From NCBI RefSeq assembly GCF_001418005.1, contig NZ_LIOL01000003.1, positions 471,154 to 535,153 of the forward strand: a DNA stretch of 64,000 nucleotides, read 5' to 3'. This DNA is from Chelatococcus sambhunathii (GTDB lineage: Bacteria; Pseudomonadota; Alphaproteobacteria; Rhizobiales; Beijerinckiaceae). Under the pieces are notes generated by a model, which saw only the letters and a program-made list of their open reading frames with translations, was not told the origin of the DNA and searched no databases. The position numbers and the translations under genes are program-made. Positions 25,246 to 32,522 of the stretch are shown here, piece after piece (within the stretch, counting starts at the first letter, position 1; the number at the start of each line of letters is the position of its first letter).

Positions 25246-27735
25246 TTGGCATTACCGGTCATCCTGGCGGTCATCGGCGTCCTGCTCCTCATCATCAGCC
25301 TTGTCCAGCCCCTGGCGGGGGCGCTCAGGATGCCGTTCAGCGTCGTGCTCGCTGCCATCGGCATGCTCATCGCGGCGGCAGCCTCCTTTCTGCTGCATAC
25401 GGAGCTGACCGACGCCTTCAACGAGCCGGCCCGGGCCATCCTCGATTTTCCCATCGGCTCGACAGTCTTCCTCTACGTCTTCCTGCCGACTCTCATCTTC
25501 CAGACGGCCCTGACGCTCGACGTGCGCCAGATGATGCCCGACTGGGTGCCGATTTTCGTCCTCGCCGTCCTCGCCGTCGTCGTGGCAACCGCGGTCATCG
25601 GCCTCGCCCTCCTGCCGCTTGCCGGCCAGCCGCTGCTCGTCTGCCTCCTTCTCGGCGCCATCGTGGCGACGACGGATCCCGTCGCCGTCGTCGGCATCTT
25701 CCGCGACATCGGTGCACCGGCGCGCCTCGGGCGACTTGTCGAGGGCGAGAGCCTGCTCAACGACGCCGCCGCGATCACGCTGTTCGCGGCGTTCCTCGCC
25801 ATCCTCGTCGCGGGCGAGACGCCGGGTTTCGCTGATGCGGCCCTCTCCTTCCTGTGGACGCTGTGTGGCGGCGCGCTTGTCGGGCATCTGGCCGCGCGTG
25901 CGGCGGCCTGGCTCATCGGCAGGCTGCCCGAGCAGCGCTCCGCCGCCGTCTCGATCAGCTTCGCCCTCGCCTATCTCGTCTTCATCGCCTGCGAGCAGTT
26001 GCTCGGCGTGTCCGGCGTCATCGCCGTCGTCGTCGCGGGCATGACACTGAGCCTCCTCGGCCCATCGCGCGCCTCGCCGGACGGATGGAGCTACCTCACC
26101 GGCATCTGGGATCAGATTGCATTCTGGGCGAGCTCGCTCGTCTTCGTGCTCGCCGCCATCCTGGTGCCACGCCTGCTCGCCAGCCTGTCGCTGTTTGATC
26201 TCTTCCTGATTCTCGTCGTCGCAGCCGCGGCGCTCGCCGCCCGTGCCGTCATCCTCTTCGCCCTGCTGCCGCTCTTGAGCCTGCTCAAGCTCTCGCCGCC
26301 GGTCAGCATCCCCTACCGGGTCGTCATTCTCTGGGGCGGTCTGCGCGGCGCCGTCACGCTGGCGCTGGCGCTCGCCGTGACGGAGAACGACATCGTCCCC
26401 GACGACATCCAGCGCTTCGTCGCCATCCTTGCCACCGGCTTCGTGCTTTTCACCCTGCTCATCCAGGGAACCACCATGCGCTGGGTCATCTCCTCGCTCG
26501 GCCTCAATCTCCTGTCGCCTCGTGATGCTGCCATGCGCGGCCAGGTGCTCGCCGTCGCGCTTGAGAACGTGCGCGAGGCCGTTGCCCGGGCGGCCGAGGC
26601 CTACAAGGTCGCCTCCGGCACAGCGCTTGCGGAGGCCCGCCGCTACGCCGAGCGGATCGACGAGGCGGCGAGCGCCGGCCAGGGACGGGAGCTGACGGAC
26701 AAGGAGCGCCTGTCCCTCGGGCTGCTGACGCTCGCCGGACGCGAGCGTGACATCATCATCGAGCGCATGAGGGCGCGAACCGTTTCCGCCGCGCTGCTGC
26801 CCTCGCTGCTTGCCCAAGCCGAGACGCTGCTCGACCGCGCCCGTACGGGTGGCTGGTCGGACTACCAGCGTGCCGCCAAGCAGACGCTTGCCTTCGACTG
26901 GAAGTTCGGCTTCGCCCAGTTTCTCCATCGCCGCCTCCATGCCAGCGGACCGCTTGAGCGGTTGCTGGCGCGGCGCTTCGAGATGCTCTTCGTGACACGA
27001 ACGGTGCTTGAGGAACTGAGCTCCTTCATTGACAGCAAGATCGTGCCCATCCTCGGGCTGCGCGTTGGCGAAGTGCTGCACGAGATTGTCGAGCGGCGGC
27101 AGGAGGCCGTCGCCGCCGGCCTCGATGCTCTCCGGCTGCAATATCCGCTCTATGCGGAATCGCTGGAGCGCCGGTTGCTGCGCAAGATCGCGCTGAGGCA
27201 GGAGGAGCTCGAATACATGGTCCTCTTCGAGGACGGTCTCATCGGCCCGGAGCTCTACGACAACCTGCGCCGCTCCGTCGATGCCGACCGCAAGGAGGCG
27301 GACCGCCAGCGGCGGCTCGACCTTGCCCTCAACGCGCGCGAACTTGTCGGCGAACTGCCGATGTTCGCTGATCTGACTGGCGAACAGCTGACGGAAGTGA
27401 CGAAGCTGTTGCAACCTCTGTTTGTCATCCCGGGAGAGCAGGTCATCCGCCGGGGGACGCCGGGCGATGCCGTCTATTTCATCGCCTCCGGCGCTCTCGA
27501 GGTAAGCCTGCCGGGCCGCAAGGTCCGCCTCGGGCGCGGCGATGTCGTGGGAGAGATGGCTCTGCTCCATGGCCGGCCGCGCCAGTCGGACGTGCACGCC
27601 ATCAGCTATTGCTTCCTCCTGCGACTCGATGTGCGGGCCTTCCAGGGATTCCTCGCCCAGCACCCCGGCATCAGGCGCAACATCGAGCAGGTGGCGGCCG
27701 AACGCGCGGCCGCGAACGCGGAAGCGGTCGCGTAG
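25246..27735 (+). CDS. NhaP-type Na+(K+)/H+ antiporter with C-terminal cyclic-nucleotide-binding domain
   Basis: This 829-residue membrane protein uses a TTG start, since no ATG fits the frame. Residues about 1-400 are a CPA1 antiporter: TTDPVAVVGIFRDIGAPARL near residue 142 and the ion-site EGESLLNDAAAITLF near 165. A long cytoplasmic region rich in Arg and Glu follows. The last 130 residues (from ELPMFADLTGEQLTEVTKLL) form a cNMP-binding beta-roll with the phosphate-cassette-like GDVVGEMALLHGRPRQSDV. The canonical RxA/S of cAMP binders is RQS here, so binding is plausible but unproven. It would exchange Na+ or K+ for H+ under nucleotide or allosteric control. Confidence 0.85.
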   Translation: MALPVILAVIGVLLLIISLVQPLAGALRMPFSVVLAAIGMLIAAAASFLLHTELTDAFNEPARAILDFPIGSTVFLYVFLPTLIFQTALTLDVRQMMPDWVPIFVLAVLAVVVATAVIGLALLPLAGQPLLVCLLLGAIVATTDPVAVVGIFRDIGAPARLGRLVEGESLLNDAAAITLFAAFLAILVAGETPGFADAALSFLWTLCGGALVGHLAARAAAWLIGRLPEQRSAAVSISFALAYLVFIACEQLLGVSGVIAVVVAGMTLSLLGPSRASPDGWSYLTGIWDQIAFWASSLVFVLAAILVPRLLASLSLFDLFLILVVAAAALAARAVILFALLPLLSLLKLSPPVSIPYRVVILWGGLRGAVTLALALAVTENDIVPDDIQRFVAILATGFVLFTLLIQGTTMRWVISSLGLNLLSPRDAAMRGQVLAVALENVREAVARAAEAYKVASGTALAEARRYAERIDEAASAGQGRELTDKERLSLGLLTLAGRERDIIIERMRARTVSAALLPSLLAQAETLLDRARTGGWSDYQRAAKQTLAFDWKFGFAQFLHRRLHASGPLERLLARRFEMLFVTRTVLEELSSFIDSKIVPILGLRVGEVLHEIVERRQEAVAAGLDALRLQYPLYAESLERRLLRKIALRQEELEYMVLFEDGLIGPELYDNLRRSVDADRKEADRQRRLDLALNARELVGELPMFADLTGEQLTEVTKLLQPLFVIPGEQVIRRGTPGDAVYFIASGALEVSLPGRKVRLGRGDVVGEMALLHGRPRQSDVHAISYCFLLRLDVRAFQGFLAQHPGIRRNIEQVAAERAAANAEAVA

Positions 27736-27744
27736 GTTCGGAGT

Positions 27745-28512
27745 CTAGTGCTCCGTCCCGGCCTGCCGCACGGCCGGCAGCGGGCACAGGCCGCCGCAGC
27801 CGGGAACGCCGGGCAGCTTGTAGCGCAGGCAGCAGACCTTGCGACGGCGCGCCTCGATACCGTCCTCGACAATCGGCCTGATCGACCCGTGCATGGGATT
27901 GGGCGCGCCGCACGGCAGTATGGCCGCCTCGACGAGACGGAGCGCCGCTGCTGCGCGCTCGCCCGGCACGCGCGGATGGGTGGCGGCGGCGCGCACAACC
28001 CAGTCGAAATAGCTCGCCGCATTGTTCCAGAAGAGTCGCGGTGCGAGCCCGCTGACCGCGACCAGCGCCGCGACGGTCGGCTGCAGGTGATCCGTGATCA
28101 GCGCCTCCAGCACGGCGATCGCGTCGCAAGGTCCGAGGGTCTCGTCCGGCGCGATGCGCGCGGCCCGGCTTTCCCCCTCCGCCGAAAAGGTGAAGGAGAC
28201 CTCGGACAATGCCGCCGCGGGCATCCGGTCCGAGAGCATCGCCAAGGCGGCGATTGGCAGGATAGCGCCGGAGAGATGGTAGAGGCTCCAGTAGGAGACG
28301 GCCGCGGCGCGCAGCCCCGGGTCGAAGCGGGCGGCATAGCGGTCGAGCCGCGGTCCGAGGCGGTCCGGCGCGATAAGCTCGGCCGCCGGCAGGAAGTCCC
28401 GTTCGTCGTCCGGCCGCGCGACGCGCTCGCGCAGGAGGACGAGGTCGCCGTCGAGAACGCCGTGCCAGTCGTGCGGGGCAGGATGCGCGAGGACGGCCTG
28501 CGCTGTGCTCAT
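27745..28512 (-). CDS. fhuF: FhuF-like siderophore-iron reductase
   Basis: This 255-residue protein ends in a cysteine cluster that binds a [2Fe-2S] centre in FhuF: VCCLRYKLPGVPGCGGLCPL, a C-C-x10-C-x3-C spacing where E. coli FhuF has x2 between the last two cysteines. The N-terminal part (LAAAELIAPD-like and SYWSLYHLSGAILPIAALAM) resembles the IucA/FhuF helical domain. FhuF-type proteins reduce ferric siderophore complexes in the cytoplasm. Convergent with the antiporter gene (9 nt between stops) and without a siderophore transporter nearby, it is an orphan here, although the window's haem locus lies 30 kb away. Confidence 0.8.
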   Translation of the reverse strand: MSTAQAVLAHPAPHDWHGVLDGDLVLLRERVARPDDERDFLPAAELIAPDRLGPRLDRYAARFDPGLRAAAVSYWSLYHLSGAILPIAALAMLSDRMPAAALSEVSFTFSAEGESRAARIAPDETLGPCDAIAVLEALITDHLQPTVAALVAVSGLAPRLFWNNAASYFDWVVRAAATHPRVPGERAAAALRLVEAAILPCGAPNPMHGSIRPIVEDGIEARRRKVCCLRYKLPGVPGCGGLCPLPAVRQAGTEH

Positions 28513-28648
28513 CCGTCACCCTTTCAGCGGCAGGAAGACCGAGGAGCCGCCCGGATAGCGTCCCGAAGGCGCAGGATCAAGCCGGCGAGGACAATCACCG
28601 GTTTTATGATCCCGTCGCAAGGGGACATCCGGCGGGTCTTCAGGCGCA

Positions 28649-28873
28649 TCAGGCCGGCACATAGCCCTTCAGCGCCTTGCGCTGCGCAAGACGCCGGGCG
28701 GCGGCATAGGCATCGGCACGGCTGCCGCAGATGTCGAGCCGGAAGACCCCACGGCGACCGATACGCCCGTAGTTGCGGACGAGCGACCATTCGCCGAGGA
28801 GGTTTCGCTCGACGGACAAAGCATAGAAACGCGCCATGTTGCGGCGGGGATCGATGCGATGGAGAACGATCAT
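28649..28873 (-). CDS. Stand-alone WGR-domain protein
   Basis: This 74-residue protein consists almost entirely of a WGR domain: the motif appears as NYGRIGRRGVFRLDICGSRA, with Y in place of W of the name-giving Trp-Gly-Arg. Just before it, FYALSVERNLLGEWSLVR is the usual first strand pair. WGR domains bind nucleic acid ends in PARPs and in bacterial MolR-like proteins; small single-domain forms are widespread in alphaproteobacteria with unknown function. The ATG at 28873 has GGGAGC upstream; a GTG at 28876 and an internal ATG at 28837 (MARFYAL) are alternatives. Confidence 0.75.
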   Translation of the reverse strand: MIVLHRIDPRRNMARFYALSVERNLLGEWSLVRNYGRIGRRGVFRLDICGSRADAYAAARRLAQRKALKGYVPA

Positions 28874-29008
28874 CACGGCTCCCGGACGGGTTCTTGCGAC
28901 CCTTTCCGAGGAAACACGCGTGGAATCCGGCGTCCAACGAGAGTTATGAATCGATCCGGTCCGAGCGATTCACGCCATTGATGAGGTCCAGCCGGAGGTT
29001 CCTGCCCG

Positions 29009-30151
29009 ATGATCGATCAAGCCGCCCTCGCCGGAGCGCCGGTCGCCATTCTCTACCAGGCGCTGCCGCCGCCGGTGATCGGTGGCCTGCGCAAGGTCGC
29101 CAAGCCGGGCGGCTATTCCGACAGCGGCGCCGATATCGGCTTCGCCCTCGCAGGGGTCGGGGTGCCGGTCGTGACCCCGGTCCGCAATCCCGATCCGGCG
29201 CGGAACCTCGACTGGGTCTTTCCCGACACGCCGCAGGGTATCGCCGAAGCGACCGGCAGCGGCGCGGCCGTGCTGTGGGCCAATACCGTTCTGTTCGAGG
29301 GCCATCCGCTGGAGCTCGTCTTGGGCGAACGCTTCGTCGTCGGCCATCGCCCCGACGCCGTACAGCGCGCCGACGACAAGTTCCTCACCAACCTGCGGCT
29401 GCGCGAGGCCGGCCTGCCGGTCGCGCGATCAATGCTCGCCGCGCACGAAGCCCGCGACGGCATCGCGGCCGTCGCGGAGATCGACGCGGCCCTTCTCGCC
29501 AGGGCCGGCCTCGCGCTGCCGCTCGTCATCAAGCCGGTGCGCGGGCGTGGCAGCCAGGGCGTGACGGTGGTGCGCAGCCTCGCCGCGCTGCACGCCGCCG
29601 CCCGCGACCTCCTCGCCGCGGCGACCTTCGGCGACATCGTCATGATCGAGGAATTCCTGCCGGGCGAGGAGCTGACCGTCGCCGTCCTTCCCGCCGGCCT
29701 GCCCGGCCCCGACGGCCGCCTTGCGCAGGAGGCCTGGTGCCCGCCGCCGGTACGCCGGTTCGACCACCACGACGACGTGGCGCCCTACAATGGCCTCGTC
29801 GCCGTCACCCGCAACAGCGTCGCGCTGACGGCGCACGAGGCCGCGGAGCCCGCCGTTGCGGCCGTCATGGCCGCCTGTGCGGCCGCGGCCGCGGTGGTCG
29901 AGGCGCGCACCATCATCCGCATCGACTGCCGGGCGGGAGCCGACGGCCGCTACCGGCTCTTCGACCTCAACATGAAGCCGAACCTCACCGGCGCCGGCAG
30001 GCCCGGGCGCGAGGACCAGGACAGCCTGTGCACCATCGCGGCGCAGGCGGCCGGCTGGACCTATGCCGACCTTCTCGGCGCGATGCTCGCCGGTGCCTGG
30101 CGCGAGAGGGACGGCCTCGTCGAGCGTCTTGGAGTTACGGGCGGCTGCTGA
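29009..30151 (+). CDS. ATP-grasp family ligase (D-Ala-D-Ala ligase-like), substrate unknown
   Basis: This 380-residue protein has the ATP-grasp core. A lysine-containing strand LPLVIKPVRGRGSQGVTVV lies near residue 175, an adenine-contact segment VMIEEFLPGEELTVAVLP near 215, and the metal-binding end IIRIDCRAG...YRLFDLNMKPNLTG near 310-330. The N-terminal pre-ATP-grasp domain (APVAILYQALPPPVI) is unlike standard Ddl, and the gene is not near murein genes. ATP-grasp enzymes join a carboxylate to an amine or thiol using ATP. No partner biosynthetic genes accompany it. A haem oxygenase reading frame converges on it and runs antisense through about 720 nt of this gene. Confidence 0.75.
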   Translation: MIDQAALAGAPVAILYQALPPPVIGGLRKVAKPGGYSDSGADIGFALAGVGVPVVTPVRNPDPARNLDWVFPDTPQGIAEATGSGAAVLWANTVLFEGHPLELVLGERFVVGHRPDAVQRADDKFLTNLRLREAGLPVARSMLAAHEARDGIAAVAEIDAALLARAGLALPLVIKPVRGRGSQGVTVVRSLAALHAAARDLLAAATFGDIVMIEEFLPGEELTVAVLPAGLPGPDGRLAQEAWCPPPVRRFDHHDDVAPYNGLVAVTRNSVALTAHEAAEPAVAAVMAACAAAAAVVEARTIIRIDCRAGADGRYRLFDLNMKPNLTGAGRPGREDQDSLCTIAAQAAGWTYADLLGAMLAGAWRERDGLVERLGVTGGC

Positions 30152-30775
30152 GCCGTCTGGCGCGAGGCCCGTTCGGCCGAAATGCACCTCGACGAGGCCG
30201 TGCACGCGCTTGAAGGCGGCTTCCGCCCCTGCGATCACGCGGCCTTCCTCGGCTTCCGTCAGCGCGATGCCGTCGAGCGCGGCCGTGAAGGTGCGCCAGT
30301 GCAGGCCGCGGCCGTCGGGATGGCCGGCGAGATGGCGCGCGCCGAACGTCTCCGACAGGCCGATCCCCGCCGCCGCCTGGAGGAGGAAGGCGGCACCGAG
30401 GTTGGAGCCTTCGGCGATATAGAGCCAGCCGAGCGCCGTCGGCAGGTCCGCGCTCGCGCCGAAGGCCGGCGCCGCCGCGATCTCTGGCACTGTCCCGCCG
30501 AGATCGATGATGTCCTGCTCGATCTGTGCCAGGCGTCGCCGGCCGGCGAGATCGGGCAGAAGGGCATCGAGCGCCGGGTTCGAATAGAGCGCGTCGATGT
30601 CGCGGTGGAAGGCATGTTGCACCGCAAGGAAGCGACCGTAATTGACGCGGTCGGCAAAGGGCGCACCGGCCATGATGCGCTTGTCCAGTGCCTCGTGCGT
30701 CGCGAGCGTGCAGGCCTTGAGACGTTTCGCCCGTCCGCTCATCGCCATGACCTCCGCGGCCGGCCGTTCCATCAT
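29429..30775 (-). CDS. Haem oxygenase (biliverdin-producing) with aberrant antisense C-terminal extension
   Basis: Residues 1-200 are a haem oxygenase: the proximal histidine lies in CTLATHEALDKRIMAG (about residue 25) and LGWLYIAEGSNLGAAFLLQ (about residue 119) is the distal-helix glycine-rich motif. Homology ends at LVEVHFGRT, about 30170, where bacterial BphO-type enzymes normally stop. Here the frame has no stop and continues for some 245 codons to 29429 as the complement of the ATP-grasp gene, giving 448 residues. Either the stop was lost or a frameshift removed it; one alternative frame meets a TAA about 60 nt on. Start choice: ATG 30775 (MMERPAAEV); ATG 30811 is also possible. The domain call is firm, the 3' end is not. 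Confidence 0.65.
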   Translation of the reverse strand: MMERPAAEVMAMSGRAKRLKACTLATHEALDKRIMAGAPFADRVNYGRFLAVQHAFHRDIDALYSNPALDALLPDLAGRRRLAQIEQDIIDLGGTVPEIAAAPAFGASADLPTALGWLYIAEGSNLGAAFLLQAAAGIGLSETFGARHLAGHPDGRGLHWRTFTAALDGIALTEAEEGRVIAGAEAAFKRVHGLVEVHFGRTGLAPDGSAAARNSKTLDEAVPLAPGTGEHRAEKVGIGPAGRLRRDGAQAVLVLAPGPAGAGEVRLHVEVEEPVAAVGSRPAVDADDGARLDHRGRGRTGGHDGRNGGLRGLVRRQRDAVAGDGDEAIVGRHVVVVVEPAYRRRAPGLLRKAAVGAGQAGGKDGDGQLLARQEFLDHDDVAEGRRGEEVAGGGVQRGEAAHHRHALAATPAHRLDDERQREAGPGEKGRVDLRDGRDAVAGFVRGEH

Positions 30776-30815
30776 GTTCACGGTCAAATCCCCGTTGCTG
30801 TCCACACCCATCAGG

Positions 30816-30844
30816 ATGTCCGCCTTGCCGCCGATGGCGGACAT
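30816..30844. repeat. Short palindromic element (ATGTCCGCC / GGCGGACAT)
   Basis: Nine-bp perfect arms flank an 11-nt loop just upstream of the haem oxygenase start. On the minus strand the element would read MSAIGGKADI. I recall peptides of this kind recurring as spurious short frames in Hyphomicrobiales genomes, which would suggest a dispersed palindromic repeat; this is from memory and unverified. Only this one copy was recognised in the window. Confidence 0.4.
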
Positions 30845-30859
30845 GTCGTCGGCAAACGG

Positions 30860-31060
30860 CATCGCGTTATGTTTGCGCCTTTTACGTGAATATCCGAATA
30901 TTCGTGATCCAGACAGATGGAAAATAGCTGTTATCGGCAGTTTATAATTTTTCAAACTATGCATAGGAGCGCTTTTCGATCGTCGTGGCGCCCTTCTCAT
31001 GAATAATCTCGTGAGGATATACAAAATTGCACTGGGCATCGTCACGGTCGCGCTGGCCAT
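30860..31060. other. AT-rich non-coding stretch with a GAATAT-CCGA-ATATTC dyad
   Basis: This roughly 200-nt stretch between the haem oxygenase start and the DUF1579 terminator is markedly richer in A and T than its surroundings. It contains a perfect 6-bp-arm dyad GAATATCCGAATATTC at 30888-30903. I see no supported gene in it. It is likely promoter or regulatory sequence for the leftward haem oxygenase gene, or horizontally acquired filler. Confidence 0.4.
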
Positions 31061-31068
31061 AAGGAAAA

Positions 31069-31091
31069 GGCGCCCCGCATGGCGGGGCGCC
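31069..31091 (-). terminator. Intrinsic terminator of the DUF899-DUF1579 unit
   Basis: On the minus strand GGCGCCCCGC and GCGGGGCGCC form a perfect 10-bp stem with a 3-nt loop, followed directly by TTTTCCTTA. It stands 32 nt after the DUF1579 stop. This is the most canonical rho-independent terminator in the window. Confidence 0.85.
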
Positions 31092-31122
31092 TCGAAGGAC
31101 GCGGTCGGCGGGGCGTGCAGGC

Positions 31123-31608
31123 TCAGACCCTGCGACGGTAATGGGCGGTCATCATGTCGCTCCACGACCCATCGGGCTTCTGCACCCGACCCGTGAACCT
31201 GCGATTGTCCCTGTCGATGATCGTCACGATGTCCTGATAGCGCGCCGTCTCGCCCGGCCGCTCGAAGTCAGGACCGGTGCAGTCGAGGGTCAGCACCTTG
31301 CCGGTCTCGTCGAGCGTGCCCTCATAGACCCACAGGTGGGTCATCATCGAGCCGATCCACGTGCCGACGTAGCGCTTCTTATGCGGATCATAGCCGAGCG
31401 TCAGCAGCGTCGTCACGGGGCCGCAGCCGGGCATGTCGCCACGGCCTTCGCTGACGAACCAGATGCCGTCGAGCGCGCGCACGGTCTCCGTCCATTCCGC
31501 CGTCTCCTCCTGGCCGGGCGTGGGGACCTCATTCCGCACGGCCCACTCGCCGACGAGCTGTTCGAGCCAGCGGTGCTCCTGCGTCGGTTCTGCTTTCTGC
31601 ATGGTCAT
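31123..31608 (-). CDS. DUF1579 family protein
   Basis: This 161-residue protein has the DUF1579 profile: HRWLEQLVGEWAVRNEVPTP at the N-terminus, a central LGYDPHKKRYVGTWIGSM, and a final block including TIIDRDNRRFTGRVQKPDG. The fold is a lipocalin-like beta-barrel; no activity is established. It has no signal peptide. It lies 37 nt after the DUF899 gene, shares its promoter at about 32430-32459 and ends at a clear terminator, so the two form a bicistronic unit. Such genes frequently accompany SRPBCC/VOC proteins and an ArsR-family repressor in proteobacteria, but no ArsR gene is in this window. Confidence 0.82.
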   Translation of the reverse strand: MTMQKAEPTQEHRWLEQLVGEWAVRNEVPTPGQEETAEWTETVRALDGIWFVSEGRGDMPGCGPVTTLLTLGYDPHKKRYVGTWIGSMMTHLWVYEGTLDETGKVLTLDCTGPDFERPGETARYQDIVTIIDRDNRRFTGRVQKPDGSWSDMMTAHYRRRV

Positions 31609-31645
31609 CTCCGGGCTTTCGTGGTGGTTGGGGCAACGGGAGACT

Positions 31646-32368
31646 TCAGGCGCAGCAGGCGCGACCCGCGGCCTCGTATTCGTCGTGACGGCGCACCCAG
31701 TCCATGGTCGTGTGCTCGTTGCGACCGAGCGGCGCCCGATCGAGGATCATGAGGGTGCCGATGAGTTCCTCGCCGCCGCGGGCATAGCTGGAATAGGTGT
31801 GGAACACCTCGCCCTTCTCGTCCCTGTAGAAGGCGCTGAGTCCCGGCAGTTCATCATGGGCCTGCGCGCGTGGGATCATCTCGTAATTGTAGTAGACGCT
31901 GCCCTTGGCCAGAGCCTCCGGCGTGAAGGAGACGTGGAAGTCGTAGTTGAAGTCGCTGCCATGCGACGACACCCACGGGAAGCGCCAGCCCATTCTGCGC
32001 TTGTAGGCCTCGATCCGATCAAGCGGCGCACGCGAGACAGCAAGCAGGGTCACGTCGTGGTTCTCGAGATGCGGCAGCGCGCCATCGAGATGGTCGGCGA
32101 GGAAAGAACAACCGGTGCAGCCCGCCTCCCAGTCCGGCCCGAGCATGAAATGATAGACGACGAGCTGGCTGCGGCCGGCGAACAGCTCCGCCAGCGTCTT
32201 GCGTCCGTGAGGCGTGTCGAAGACATAGGGCTTGTCGACCCGCACCCACGGCAGCGCGAGACGGGCGGCGTTCACCTTGTCGCGCAGATGCGTGAATTCC
32301 TTCTCCTTGGCGAGGAGCGCGCGGCGTGCCTCGAGCCACTCCTCCCGCGAGACAACCGGGTGCTGCAT
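31646..32368 (-). CDS. DUF899 family (thioredoxin-like) protein
   Basis: This 240-residue protein of the DUF899 family has a thioredoxin-like fold. Recognisable elements are VVYHFMLGPDWEAGCTGCSF near residue 70, with the CxxC-like pair Cys-Thr-Gly-Cys, then GWRFPWVSSHGSDFNYDFHV near 127 and the closing MDWVRRHDEYE. The CTGC arrangement suggests a redox role but this is not proven for the family. It ends in a CCA tail (RACCA). It is the first gene of a two-gene unit with DUF1579, read from a promoter whose -10 box lies inside a GTTGATATCAAC palindrome. Confidence 0.85.
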   Translation of the reverse strand: MQHPVVSREEWLEARRALLAKEKEFTHLRDKVNAARLALPWVRVDKPYVFDTPHGRKTLAELFAGRSQLVVYHFMLGPDWEAGCTGCSFLADHLDGALPHLENHDVTLLAVSRAPLDRIEAYKRRMGWRFPWVSSHGSDFNYDFHVSFTPEALAKGSVYYNYEMIPRAQAHDELPGLSAFYRDEKGEVFHTYSSYARGGEELIGTLMILDRAPLGRNEHTTMDWVRRHDEYEAAGRACCA

Positions 32369-32429
32369 GATATCCTCCGCTGGTGTGCGGCGAACCGATC
32401 ACCGCTTGGCTGGCCCCCCGGTCAGGTAG

Positions 32430-32459
32430 GTTGATATCAACATTATAGAGTGGAGTCAA
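32430..32459 (-). promoter_or_regulatory. Promoter with palindromic operator upstream of the DUF899 gene
   Basis: On the minus strand a TTGACT -35 (32454-32459) is followed after exactly 17 nt by TATCAA (32431-32436). The -10 is embedded in a perfect 12-bp palindrome GTTGATATCAAC (32430-32441). An identical arrangement (TTGACA, 17 nt, TATCAA, same palindrome) occurs at 38162-38191. Repressor binding over the -10 is inferred; the DUF899 start is 62 nt downstream of the palindrome edge. Confidence 0.7.
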
Positions 32460-32522
32460 AGCGGGAAGCATATGGTTCCCCTGCTTGCCATTCGCCGTCA
32501 CGGCGTGGCGCGCACGTCTGGC

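Noticed and set aside
25252..27663. An 803-codon open frame on the minus strand
   Set aside because: It is the complement of the NhaP-like antiporter gene and has no recognisable domain; high GC removes stop codons from the opposite strand.
30999..31196. Short plus-strand frame of 65 codons in the AT-rich region
   Set aside because: It has no similarity I recognise, lacks a ribosome site and runs across the DUF1579 terminator hairpin.
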